Shown: piece after piece, positions 31,619 through 39,900 of the stretch
Layout: each line of letters begins with the position of its first letter
Numbering within the stretch: the stretch's first letter is position 1
NCBI RefSeq assembly: GCF_020103695.1
Contig: NZ_JAHXBF010000007.1
Coordinates: 186,001-250,000 of the forward strand
DNA length: 64,000 nt
Source of the DNA: Hyalangium versicolor
GTDB lineage: Bacteria > Myxococcota > Myxococcia > Myxococcales > Myxococcaceae
Reading direction: 5' to 3'
Translations under genes and position numbers: made by a program
Notes under the pieces: generated by a model
The model's database searches: none
What the model was told of the DNA's origin: nothing
The model's input: only the letters and a program-made list of their open reading frames with translations

Positions 31619-32848
31619 ATGAACGCTGTCGAGGAGACCAACTACTTCTTCCGCAAGGCCGCGCGCATCATGGACGTGGGCACTCCCATCGAGACGCTGC
31701 TCGCCACCCCGTTGCGTGAAGTGAAGGTGCAGGTCTCCATCGAGATGGACTCCGGAGAGATCCGCACCTTCACCGGCTACCGCATCCAGCACGACAACAG
31801 CCGCGGCCCCATGAAGGGTGGCCTGCGCTACCACGCGAGGCTCGATCAGGCCGAGTGCGTCTCCATGGCCTCGCTGATGACCTGGAAGACGGCGGTGGCC
31901 CACCTGCCCTATGGCGGCGCGAAGGGCGGCATCACCTGCGATCCGTCCCAGCTCAGCCTCAAGGAGTTGGAGCGCCTCACGCGCAAGTACGTGGACCAGG
32001 TGCAGGACGTGATCGGCCCCACGCGAGACATCCTCGCGCCGGACGTCAACACCAACCCCCAGGTGATGGCGTGGATCATGGATCAATACTCGCGCTACCA
32101 CGGGCACTCGCCGGCGGTGGTGACGGGCAAGCCGCTGGAGCTCTACGGCTCGAAGGGCCGCGAGGCTGCCACGGGGCGCGGGCTGCTCTACATCTGCCGG
32201 GAGATCCTCCGGGACGTGCACGTGCCCATCAAGGGCGCGCGGTTCGCCATCCAGGGCTTCGGCAACGTGGGCAGCCACATCGCTCGACTGCTCTGGGAGG
32301 ACGGGGGGACGGTGGTGGCGGTGTCGGACGTGCTGGGCGGCGTGCGCAACCCGCAGGGGCTGGACATCCCCAACCTCTTCGAGCACGTGCAGCGCACCGG
32401 AACGGTGACGGGCTACGCCGGTGGACAGGCCTGCTCCAACGAGGACGTGCTGGCCTCGGAGTGCGAAGTGCTCATCCCGGCGGCGCTCGGCCATGTGCTC
32501 ACCAAGGACAATGCCAGCGCGGTGAGGGCACGCCTGGTGATCGAGGGCGCGAACGGCCCGACGACTCCGGAGGCGGACGAGTTGCTGGAGAAGCGCGGCA
32601 TCCTCGTGGTGCCGGACATCCTGGCCAGCATCGGCGGCGTCACGGTCAGCTACTTCGAGTGGGTGCAGAATCTGCAGCACCTGTCGTGGGAAGAGGACCG
32701 GGTGAACGTCGAGTTGGAGCGCACGGTGAAGGAGTCCTACGAGCGCGTGACGCAGATCGCCCGCTCGCGCAAGGTGCCCCTGCGCACGGCGGCCTTCATC
32801 CTCGCCATCGGCCGAGTGGGCAAGGCCACGGTGATGCGCGGCATCTGA
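31619..32848 (+). CDS. gdhA: Glutamate dehydrogenase (Glu/Leu/Phe/Val dehydrogenase family)
   Basis: The 409-residue enzyme converts glutamate and 2-oxoglutarate with NAD(P). Family hallmarks are GGLRYHARL, the glycine-rich catalytic-lysine region PYGGAKGGI, the dinucleotide-binding Rossmann motif FAIQGFGNVGSH, and EGANGPTTPEAD. ATG 31619 is preceded by AAGG at 8 bp. The size fits the hexameric small dehydrogenases. Substrate preference among Glu, Leu and Phe is not certain from motifs alone. It appears to be a single-gene transcript. Confidence 0.93.
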   Translation: MNAVEETNYFFRKAARIMDVGTPIETLLATPLREVKVQVSIEMDSGEIRTFTGYRIQHDNSRGPMKGGLRYHARLDQAECVSMASLMTWKTAVAHLPYGGAKGGITCDPSQLSLKELERLTRKYVDQVQDVIGPTRDILAPDVNTNPQVMAWIMDQYSRYHGHSPAVVTGKPLELYGSKGREAATGRGLLYICREILRDVHVPIKGARFAIQGFGNVGSHIARLLWEDGGTVVAVSDVLGGVRNPQGLDIPNLFEHVQRTGTVTGYAGGQACSNEDVLASECEVLIPAALGHVLTKDNASAVRARLVIEGANGPTTPEADELLEKRGILVVPDILASIGGVTVSYFEWVQNLQHLSWEEDRVNVELERTVKESYERVTQIARSRKVPLRTAAFILAIGRVGKATVMRGI

Positions 32849-32882
32849 TGCCAGTCAGCCTCCGGCGGCACGTTTCCTTCAC

Positions 32883-33366
32883 ATGCTGCGACTCTCCACA
32901 CACGGAGCTCTGCGCGACACTGGCCGCGCATGGCCAGTCCTGTTGCTCGGGCTGTCACTTTGGAGCAATTGCATCCACCCCGGCACGCCGATGAGTACGA
33001 CCTGCCGCGAGCTGCCTACCGTCGAGGAATGTCAGGCAGCCGCAGGAGTCATCACGAACGACTGCCTCAGGCAGTGTGGAGATGCAGTGCGCAGGTGTCA
33101 AAATCAACTGCGGCAGCCCGGAGATACAGCAGAAATGCAAGGAGCAGAGCAATGAAGGCATCGTAGCCCTGGGCTATGTGGTGAGGTTCTCCGATCGTCC
33201 TACTTCGTGTAACAGCCCCTGGACCGAGGTCAACTGGTGCGAACAGCCCGCCTCGCGGGACTGCCGAGCCAAAGCCATGGTCCACGAACTGGCGCATGCG
33301 TGCGGCTGGCGCCACAACCAGGGGCTCGGGGTACCTGGTGACGATGGGAACCTGCCATGCGATTGA
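32883..33366 (+). pseudogene. Frameshifted lipoprotein with a HExxH zinc-protease motif
   Basis: Two overlapping frames together look like one protein. From ATG 32883 the first frame gives a signal/lipobox (LGLSLWSNC) and TVEECQAAAGVITNDCLRQC. After base ~33075 the sense continues in another frame as VEMQCAGVKINC, then SPWTEVNWCEQPASRDC and VHELAHACGWRHN. A loss of two bases in the TGTG stretch would restore a single protein of about 161 residues. HELAH is a HExxH zinc-peptidase signature, and the many cysteines suggest a disulfide-rich extracytoplasmic domain. The gene could be inactive, subject to programmed shifting, or a sequencing error. The next lipoprotein start overlaps its end. Confidence 0.6.
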
Positions 33367-33950
33367 GCCCGCTCCTGTTTGTCCCCACGTTCTTCCTGAT
33401 ACTCGCAGGTTGCAAAGGCCTGCCCTTCTTCTCTCACGGTTCGACGCGCACCAGCGGCGGAGAAGAATCCCATCGAACTGTTGATGGGGCTTTCGCCCAC
33501 GCCCACCTGGAATTCCAAGAGGCTTCCTATGACGGGGAGAACCTCTGGGGTCGTCTCCTGATCAGCCCTATTGAGGTGGAGCTTCGCATCGACAAGCGCC
33601 TTATCGAGAGCATCGACCTGACAGTGGACTCCGTCGTGTCGTGCGAGACGGGTGAAGCCATTCCCTACCTCATCCTGGATGCATCGGCGCCATCGCGCCG
33701 GGACGAGGACATCCTGACGCTCAAGCCCGGCTTCTGGTACGGGAAACAGGTACGCCTCTTTCTCTTCGCCGAGCACGCCACCCATCAGCCGAGTCCTCGG
33801 TGCTTCGAAGCGGTGGTTGCGTACCATGCTGTCGACGTCAAGAACGTCGCTCGGGTACGCATTCGTGCTGAGCGCGCCGTTCCAACGGCTCTCGATGCGG
33901 GTGTTCCCCATGCGGACCCGGATCGAACACGGACGATTGAGGCCGAGTGA
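33357..33950 (+). CDS. Lipoprotein of unknown function
   Basis: The 197-residue product starts at ATG 33357, overlapping the last codons of the frameshifted upstream gene, so the pair is translationally coupled. It has a lipoprotein signal (MRLSPLLFVPTFFLILAGC). The mature part is a mixed beta-rich sequence with paired strands such as GRLLISPIEVELRI and FWYGKQVRLFLFAEH. Two later cysteines may pair. No family was recognised. Third-position GC is lower than in flanking housekeeping genes, as in the Sit pair, suggesting accessory origin. Confidence 0.72.
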   Translation: MRLSPLLFVPTFFLILAGCKGLPFFSHGSTRTSGGEESHRTVDGAFAHAHLEFQEASYDGENLWGRLLISPIEVELRIDKRLIESIDLTVDSVVSCETGEAIPYLILDASAPSRRDEDILTLKPGFWYGKQVRLFLFAEHATHQPSPRCFEAVVAYHAVDVKNVARVRIRAERAVPTALDAGVPHADPDRTRTIEAE

Positions 33951-34052
33951 CGCACAGGCCTCTGTGCCTCCGGCCCAAGCAGATGCAGTTCCACTGTCGC
34001 AGGGAGTCGCGTTGCTTCTAAGCGTTCGCGCCCCCACGTGATCGAGCTATCC

Positions 34053-34106
34053 CTGGAAGGCAGCATCTTCACACGCGAGGAGGCTCGGCTTCGAGCCGCC
34101 TTCCAG
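34053..34106 (+). other. Nested hairpin in the gap before threonine ammonia-lyase
   Basis: CTGGAAGGC (34053-34061) pairs perfectly with GCCTTCCAG (34098-34106), and inside it GGCTCG-GCTT-CGAGCC forms a second perfect hairpin (34082-34097). The structure lies in the 247-bp gap between the lipoprotein and ilvA-like genes. No T-run follows, so it is not a standard terminator; an RNA leader or a chance coding remnant is possible. A 26-codon open frame from GTG 34038 covers the region but is not Ile/Val/Thr-rich, arguing against a classic leader peptide. Confidence 0.35.
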
Positions 34107-34197
34107 GATCGACTCTGATACCACCAACGTCCAGGTCAGCAGGCCCCCGTGAAGCCCAGGTTGTCCCGGCGCTCCGCTTCCGCTATGGGGCCACCGC

Positions 34198-35415
34198 ATG
34201 GTGAAACTCCAGGACATCCTCGCCGCGCGGGAGCGCATCCGCGGCGCCATCCGTCCCACGCCCTGCCCCGCCTCGGACTACTTCACCGAGCGCACGGGCT
34301 GCGCGGCCGTCTGGTTCAAGATGGAGAACCTGCAGCGCACCGGCGCCTTCAAGGAGCGCGGCGCCCTCAACAAGCTGCTCACCTTGACGGCCGAGGAGAA
34401 GGCACGCGGCGTCATCGCGGCCTCGGCAGGCAACCACGCGCAGGGGCTCGCCTACCACGCGCGCAAGCTCGGCGTGAAAGCCACCATCGTCATGCCCGAG
34501 CGCACCCCGCTCATCAAGGTGTCCCGCACCCGAGACGAGTACGGCGCGCAAGTCGTCCTCACCGGCGCCAACTTCGACGAGGCCTATGCCGAGGCCGTGC
34601 GCATCCAGCAGGAGCAGAACCTCGTCTTCGTCCACCCCTTCAATGACGCACAGGTGATCGCAGGCCAGGGCACCATCGGGCTGGAGCTGCTCGAGCAAAC
34701 CCCCTTCGTGGACATGGTGGTCGTGCCCATTGGCGGTGGAGGCCTCATCTCCGGCATCGCGTGCGCGCTCAAGGAGACCAACCCGCGCATCCAGGTCGTG
34801 GGCGTGCAGACGGAGGTGCTCGGCAGCATGAAGGCGTCCCTGGACGCGGGGCACGTGGTGGAGCTGCCCGCGGGGGCCACCATCGCGGACGGCATCGCCG
34901 TGCGAAAGCCCGGCGAGCTCACCTACTCCATGGTGCGCAAGTACGTGGACCAGGTCGTCACCGTGGACGAGGAGGAGATCGCCAACGCCATCCTCGTCAT
35001 GCTCGAGCAGGAGAAGAGCGTGGTGGAGGGCGCGGGCGCCGTGGGCGTGGCCGCCCTCATCAACAACCACATCCCCAGCGCCAACGATAAAAAAGTCGTC
35101 GTCCTGCTGGGCGGCGGCAACATCGACATGAACGTCATCAGCCGCATCATCGAGCGAGGCCTCGTGAAGGCCGGACGCCTGGTGCGCCTGGAGGTGCGCC
35201 TGCCCGATCGCCCCGGAATGATGGCGCTGCTCACCTCGCAGATCGCCGAGCGGCGCGCCAACATCGTGGAGATTCACCACAACCGCGCCTTCTCCAAGGC
35301 CAGCCTCGGCGAAGTCACCGTCGAGGTGACGCTGGAAACCACCGGCCGCCCCCACATCCTGGAGCTCATCGACGCCCTCGGCCGCCAGGGCTGGCAGGTG
35401 GCCGAGGAGACATAG
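34198..35415 (+). CDS. ilvA: Threonine ammonia-lyase (threonine dehydratase) with ACT domain
   Basis: The 405-residue PLP enzyme deaminates threonine to 2-oxobutanoate, the entry to isoleucine synthesis. The Schiff-base lysine is Lys52 in TGAFKERGA. SAGNHAQGLAYHA binds substrate, and GGGGLISG binds PLP phosphate. Residues ~325-405 form one ACT-type regulatory domain (LPDRPGMMALLTSQIAERRANIVEIHH). The single ACT domain and length match the TdcB-like TIGR01127 type rather than the longer two-ACT biosynthetic form, so feedback behaviour is uncertain. It stands alone upstream of the peptidase gene. Confidence 0.9.
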   Translation: MVKLQDILAARERIRGAIRPTPCPASDYFTERTGCAAVWFKMENLQRTGAFKERGALNKLLTLTAEEKARGVIAASAGNHAQGLAYHARKLGVKATIVMPERTPLIKVSRTRDEYGAQVVLTGANFDEAYAEAVRIQQEQNLVFVHPFNDAQVIAGQGTIGLELLEQTPFVDMVVVPIGGGGLISGIACALKETNPRIQVVGVQTEVLGSMKASLDAGHVVELPAGATIADGIAVRKPGELTYSMVRKYVDQVVTVDEEEIANAILVMLEQEKSVVEGAGAVGVAALINNHIPSANDKKVVVLLGGGNIDMNVISRIIERGLVKAGRLVRLEVRLPDRPGMMALLTSQIAERRANIVEIHHNRAFSKASLGEVTVEVTLETTGRPHILELIDALGRQGWQVAEET

Positions 35416-35464
35416 CCAGGGGGCCCTTCAACCCTACGTGGGGGCTCGGCCATACTGGGCCGCC

Positions 35465-36841
35465 ATGAGCACCCTCCTCCTCACCCTCCTCCTCGCCGCC
35501 GCGCCTCCTCCGGCCTCGAAGGCTCAGCAGCTCGCCAAGGACAAGGCATGGGAGGACCTGTATCTGGCCTACTCATCCGTGGACCCCAAGGGCTACCCGC
35601 CCGCCGAGCGCAAGGCCATCGCCGGCCCCCTGCTCAAGGGCTGCGAGGCCCTGGTGGCCAATGACGCCGTGATGGCCTACTCGCTGGGAGAGCGCGCCGT
35701 GGCCTTCGAGGAGTCCGCCCCCGGCCTGCACTGTCTGGCCCGCGCGGCCAGCGCCACGGAGCAGCACGGCACCGCCGAGGAGGTACTGCGCAAGGGCCTC
35801 ACCACCTATCCCAAGGACGGCGCCTTCGGGCTGGAGCTGGGCAAGCTGCTGCTCGCGGAGAAGGACGGTGCCGGGGCCGCCGAGGCGCTCGGCAAGGTGC
35901 CGCCCCGCTCCCCCCAGGCCGCCGAGGCGAAGAAGCTCCTCCAGAAGGCCCTGAGCCTCTCCGCCGAGGACAGCCAGGCCCGCGCCCAGGCAGAGAACCT
36001 CGAGCGCCGCATGAACGGCGAGCCCGGCCCCGCCGGCGGCAAGACAAAGCCCGCCATCGCTCAGGATGAGGGCGACACGCGCTCGGCCAGCCTCACCTAC
36101 GAGTCCGGCGTGGGCGAGGACGGCATGCGCACCCGCTCCAACCGGCGCTTCGTCGTGAAGTACTTCAACAACAACCGCGACTTCGGCCAGCGCGCCGATT
36201 ACGAGGGCCGCATCATCGCCACCCTGGACGAGGCCTACGAGCACACCCGCGGCATCCTCGGCGAGGCGCGCGAGTCCCCCGTGGACGTCATCCTCTATAC
36301 CCGCGAGGAGTTCCGCACCCACCAGGGCGCCTCCCTGGCTCGCGCCGCCGCCGGCCTGTACTCGGACGGCGCCATCCGCATCAACGATGCCACCGAGCTC
36401 ACCCAGCAGACCAAGGCCACCCTCGTGCACGAGTACGTCCACGCCGCCGTGGACGACTTCTGCGGCGGCGCCGACCACCAGCTGCCCACCTGGCTCAACG
36501 AGGGACTCGCCGAGTACGTCGAGTGGCGCTACCTGGGCGGAGACGGGCCCCCCGTCATCACCGGCAATGCCCTGCGCAACGCGGCTCGCAGCGGCCGGCT
36601 CCCCAGCCTCAACGCCCTCTCCCAAGGCGCGCTCATCCAGACCTCGGACCCCTCCATGGCCTATGCGACCTCAGCGGTCGCCGTCCGGGAGCTGATGCGC
36701 CGGGGAGGGGCCCCCCGCCTGCTCGCCCTCATCCGCGAGGTAGGACAGGGCACCCCCTTCGACCAGGCGCTCCAGACCCACTACGACATGGATGTTGCGA
36801 AGCTGGACGAAGAGGTGAAATCCACCCTCTCCCAGAGGTAG
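35465..36841 (+). CDS. TPR-containing gluzincin metallopeptidase (peptidase MA-like)
   Basis: The start at ATG 35465 opens a signal peptide (MSTLLLTLLLAAAPPPASKA); 458 residues. Residues ~20-185 are helical TPR-like repeats (GTAEEVLRKGLTTYPKDGAFGLELGKLLL). The C-terminal peptidase has HEYVH (His322 to His326) and a downstream glutamate in WLNEGLAEY (Glu346), the expected gluzincin zinc-ligand spacing. A Gly/Ser-rich linker separates the parts. It is probably a periplasmic or surface metallopeptidase; its substrate is unknown. It starts 49 bp after ilvA. Confidence 0.85.
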   Translation: MSTLLLTLLLAAAPPPASKAQQLAKDKAWEDLYLAYSSVDPKGYPPAERKAIAGPLLKGCEALVANDAVMAYSLGERAVAFEESAPGLHCLARAASATEQHGTAEEVLRKGLTTYPKDGAFGLELGKLLLAEKDGAGAAEALGKVPPRSPQAAEAKKLLQKALSLSAEDSQARAQAENLERRMNGEPGPAGGKTKPAIAQDEGDTRSASLTYESGVGEDGMRTRSNRRFVVKYFNNNRDFGQRADYEGRIIATLDEAYEHTRGILGEARESPVDVILYTREEFRTHQGASLARAAAGLYSDGAIRINDATELTQQTKATLVHEYVHAAVDDFCGGADHQLPTWLNEGLAEYVEWRYLGGDGPPVITGNALRNAARSGRLPSLNALSQGALIQTSDPSMAYATSAVAVRELMRRGGAPRLLALIREVGQGTPFDQALQTHYDMDVAKLDEEVKSTLSQR

Positions 36842-36977
36842 CGGGCGATCGAGCCATTCTGGTCCGTTTACCCGTTGATGAGACTCTCCTACACTCTCGC
36901 CTCCAAATTTGCGCTTCAGGCGTTCTGGCGGGAACCTCGCCCTGCCTACGCCATACCCCCCGTAGCAAGGTGGACGG

Positions 36978-39900
36978 ATGTCCGACACGCGCGCGGCGAT
37001 GAGAGAGTTTCGCTTCCTCGATGAGAAGCGAAAGATGGGGAGCCTGTCCCCCGCAGAGGAGGCTCGCTGGAACGAGCTGCGTGGACTCCTGGGAGTCCAG
37101 GACGCGCCGTACCAGGAGCCACCTGCGGCCGAGGCCTACCCTCAGCAACCCCAGGGCTATTACGGCGCGGATGGCCAGTGGTACGCCTACCCCGCCGGTT
37201 ATGCCCAGCCACAGCAGCCCCAGGGCTACTACGGCGCGGATGGCCAGTGGTACGCCGCTCCGGCCCCCTACCCGCCGCAGCCTCAGGGCTACTACGGCGC
37301 GGATGGCCAGTGGTACGCCTACCCCGCTGGCTATCCGCAGCAGGGCTATGACCCGAACCAGGGCTATGCCCAGGGCTACCCCGCCGCTCAGGGCTACGAT
37401 CCCAACCAGGCCCAGGGCTACGGCGGCTATCCTCCCGCTCCCGCCTACGATCCCAACCAGGGCTACCCCGCCGCGCAGGGCTACGATCCCAACCAGGCCC
37501 AGGGCTACGGCGGCTATCCCCCCGCTCCTGCCTACGACCCCAATCAGGCCCAGGGCTACGGCGGCTATCCTCCCGCTCCCGCCTACGATCCCAATCAGGG
37601 CTATGACCCGAACCAGGGCTATGGCGCCCAGGGCTACGCGGATCCCAACTATGCCGCTCAGGGCTATGCGGCCCAGGGCTACGCGACGCAGGCCCAGCAG
37701 CCGTACCCGGCGGATCCCAACCAGGGCTACGCCGCAGGTTACGCACAGCCCTACTACCCGGAGCAGGCTCCGGCGCAGACGGACTGGCAGTCCACTCCCG
37801 ATGCGTCCTCCTACGAGCAGCCGGCTCCCGCGCCCACGCAGGAGCTGGCTCCATCCGCTGCGGAAGAGGTGGACTTCGGCTCGCTGAGCGGTCCTACCTC
37901 CTGGAACGCGCCCACCGAGGCCGCTCCCGAGCCCGTGCAGGCACTCTCCAGCGACGAGGCCGTGCCGCAGGCCGAGGCGGATGACTTCGTCGAGGTGTCC
38001 GCTGACGAAGTGGAGAGCGTGGAGGCGGAAGACGTCTCGGACGATGCCTCCTCGTTCGCGGATCTGAACGCTGCCCCCCAGGTCGCGCCTTCGCAGCCCG
38101 CCGCCGAGCCTGTCCCCGAAATCCAGGCCGCCATCGCCGAGCCTGCGACCCCCACGTTCGAGGCCGAGCCGGCCGCTGACAGCGAGCTGACCGAACTCTC
38201 GGCCGATGAAGTCGCCGAGCCCATCGAGCTGGAAGCAGACGACGTCTCGCTGATCGACGCCGAGGCGGAGCCCGAGCCCCAGGCTCCCGTGGCCGCGCAG
38301 CCCGCTCCCGAACTGGAGGCTCCGCAGCTCGAGCCGCAGCCTCTCGAGACTTCGCCCCTCGAGGAGCTGTCCCTGGACGACGTGCAGCCGGAGCCTCCGG
38401 TCTCCTCGTCGTTCCCGGCTCCCGAACCCGCGGCGGCCACGAGCGAGTCGCAGCTCATCGCCGAGCCCGCTCCGTCCGAGGGCGACAGCTGGAACTCCGC
38501 GCCGCTCGCGGTGGAGACGACGGCGATCGAGCCCTCCGAGCCGCAGCCAACGCTCGAGGCTCTGCCCGTCGAGGCCATCCCCGAGCCCGCGGAGGAGATC
38601 TCGCTCTCCTCGGCTGACATGCTCGAGGCGACGCCCGCTCCCGCGGCGCCCCAGCCCTCAGCCTTCGCCGAGCCCTCGGTGGAGGAGATGCCGTCGCCGG
38701 CCACGAGCGCCGACAGCACCCTGGTCCTCGAAGCCACGCCCGTGGAGGAGCCGCCCGCGCCTGCACAGGCTCCCGCCAGCTCCGAGCAGCCCACGCTCGA
38801 GGTCTCCGAGTTCGAGATGGAGATGGGCGCGGAAGTCTCTCCGCCGCCCGCGCCCGCGCCCGTGCCTGAGCAAGCCGCAGCGGCTCCCGCTGCGAGCATC
38901 CCGGAAGAGGCGCCCACCTTCGACGTGAGCGATCTCGGCGCCGAGGTCGAACCCACGCCCCCGGCTCCGTCCCTGGCCGAGACCCTGCAGCCGCCCTCGC
39001 TCGAGTTGCGGCCTGTGCAGGTCGGACCGGATCTCCAGGCGGACACCATCGAGCTCACCGAGGACTCCATCGAGACCTCGCAGCCCGCCGCCTCGCCCGA
39101 GCCCACGAGCGAGGCCGCCAGCGCCTCCTCTGCTGTGGCTGTCGACGACGTGGACCTCTCCGGTGATCCGGAGGAGGCCGTCCCGCTTGCGACCAATGCG
39201 GACCTCGTGCCGGACATGCCCGCCACGGGCAACGCGTGGGAATCAACGGACCGGTCCATCGAGCTGTCCTCCGAGCCCTCGCAGAGCACGGGCAGCGACG
39301 TCATCGAGCTCACGGAGTCGTCGATCGAAGCGCAGCCGGCGCAGTCCTCCGCCGCGTCGATCGATACCTGGAGCGCGGGAGAGGCTTCGCCCGAGTCGCC
39401 CGCCGCGCAGGACTGGGCCGGCTCCGATGCCAGCGCCCAGACGGCTCCCGCAGGCCAGGAGGCCGCAGGCACCACCACGGAAGGCACTGACTGGTCCACC
39501 GCCTCCGACAGCGGCCAGCCTGACTGGCTGGAGACGTCACGCTCCCCCGCTCCCGCGACGGATGTGGCCCCCGAATGGGGTGCTGCACCCGCCCCGGAGA
39601 ACCCGTGGGCCGAGCCCGCATCGCCCTCGGAGTGGAGCGCCACACCCGAGGCGAACGCAACGCCCGAGTGGAGCGCAGCGCCCGCAGCCGACGCGTCCTC
39701 CGATTGGAGCGCCACCGCTCAGCCTGCCGTGACGCCCGAGTGGAGCGCCACTCCTGAGGCCCCTGCCGCCCCCGAGTGGAGCGCTACTCCCGAGGCTCAG
39801 CCCGCAGCGGAGTGGAGCGCTACTCCCGAGGCTCAGCCCGCAGCGGAGTGGAGCGCCACCCCCGAGCCGCAGCCCACAGCCGAGTGGAGCGCCACCCCCG

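Noticed and set aside
36886-36910. TGAGACTCTCC sequence before the repeat-protein gene as a fourth regulon box
   Set aside because: It shares only one arm and does not form the TGAGA-N4-TCTCA inverted repeat.
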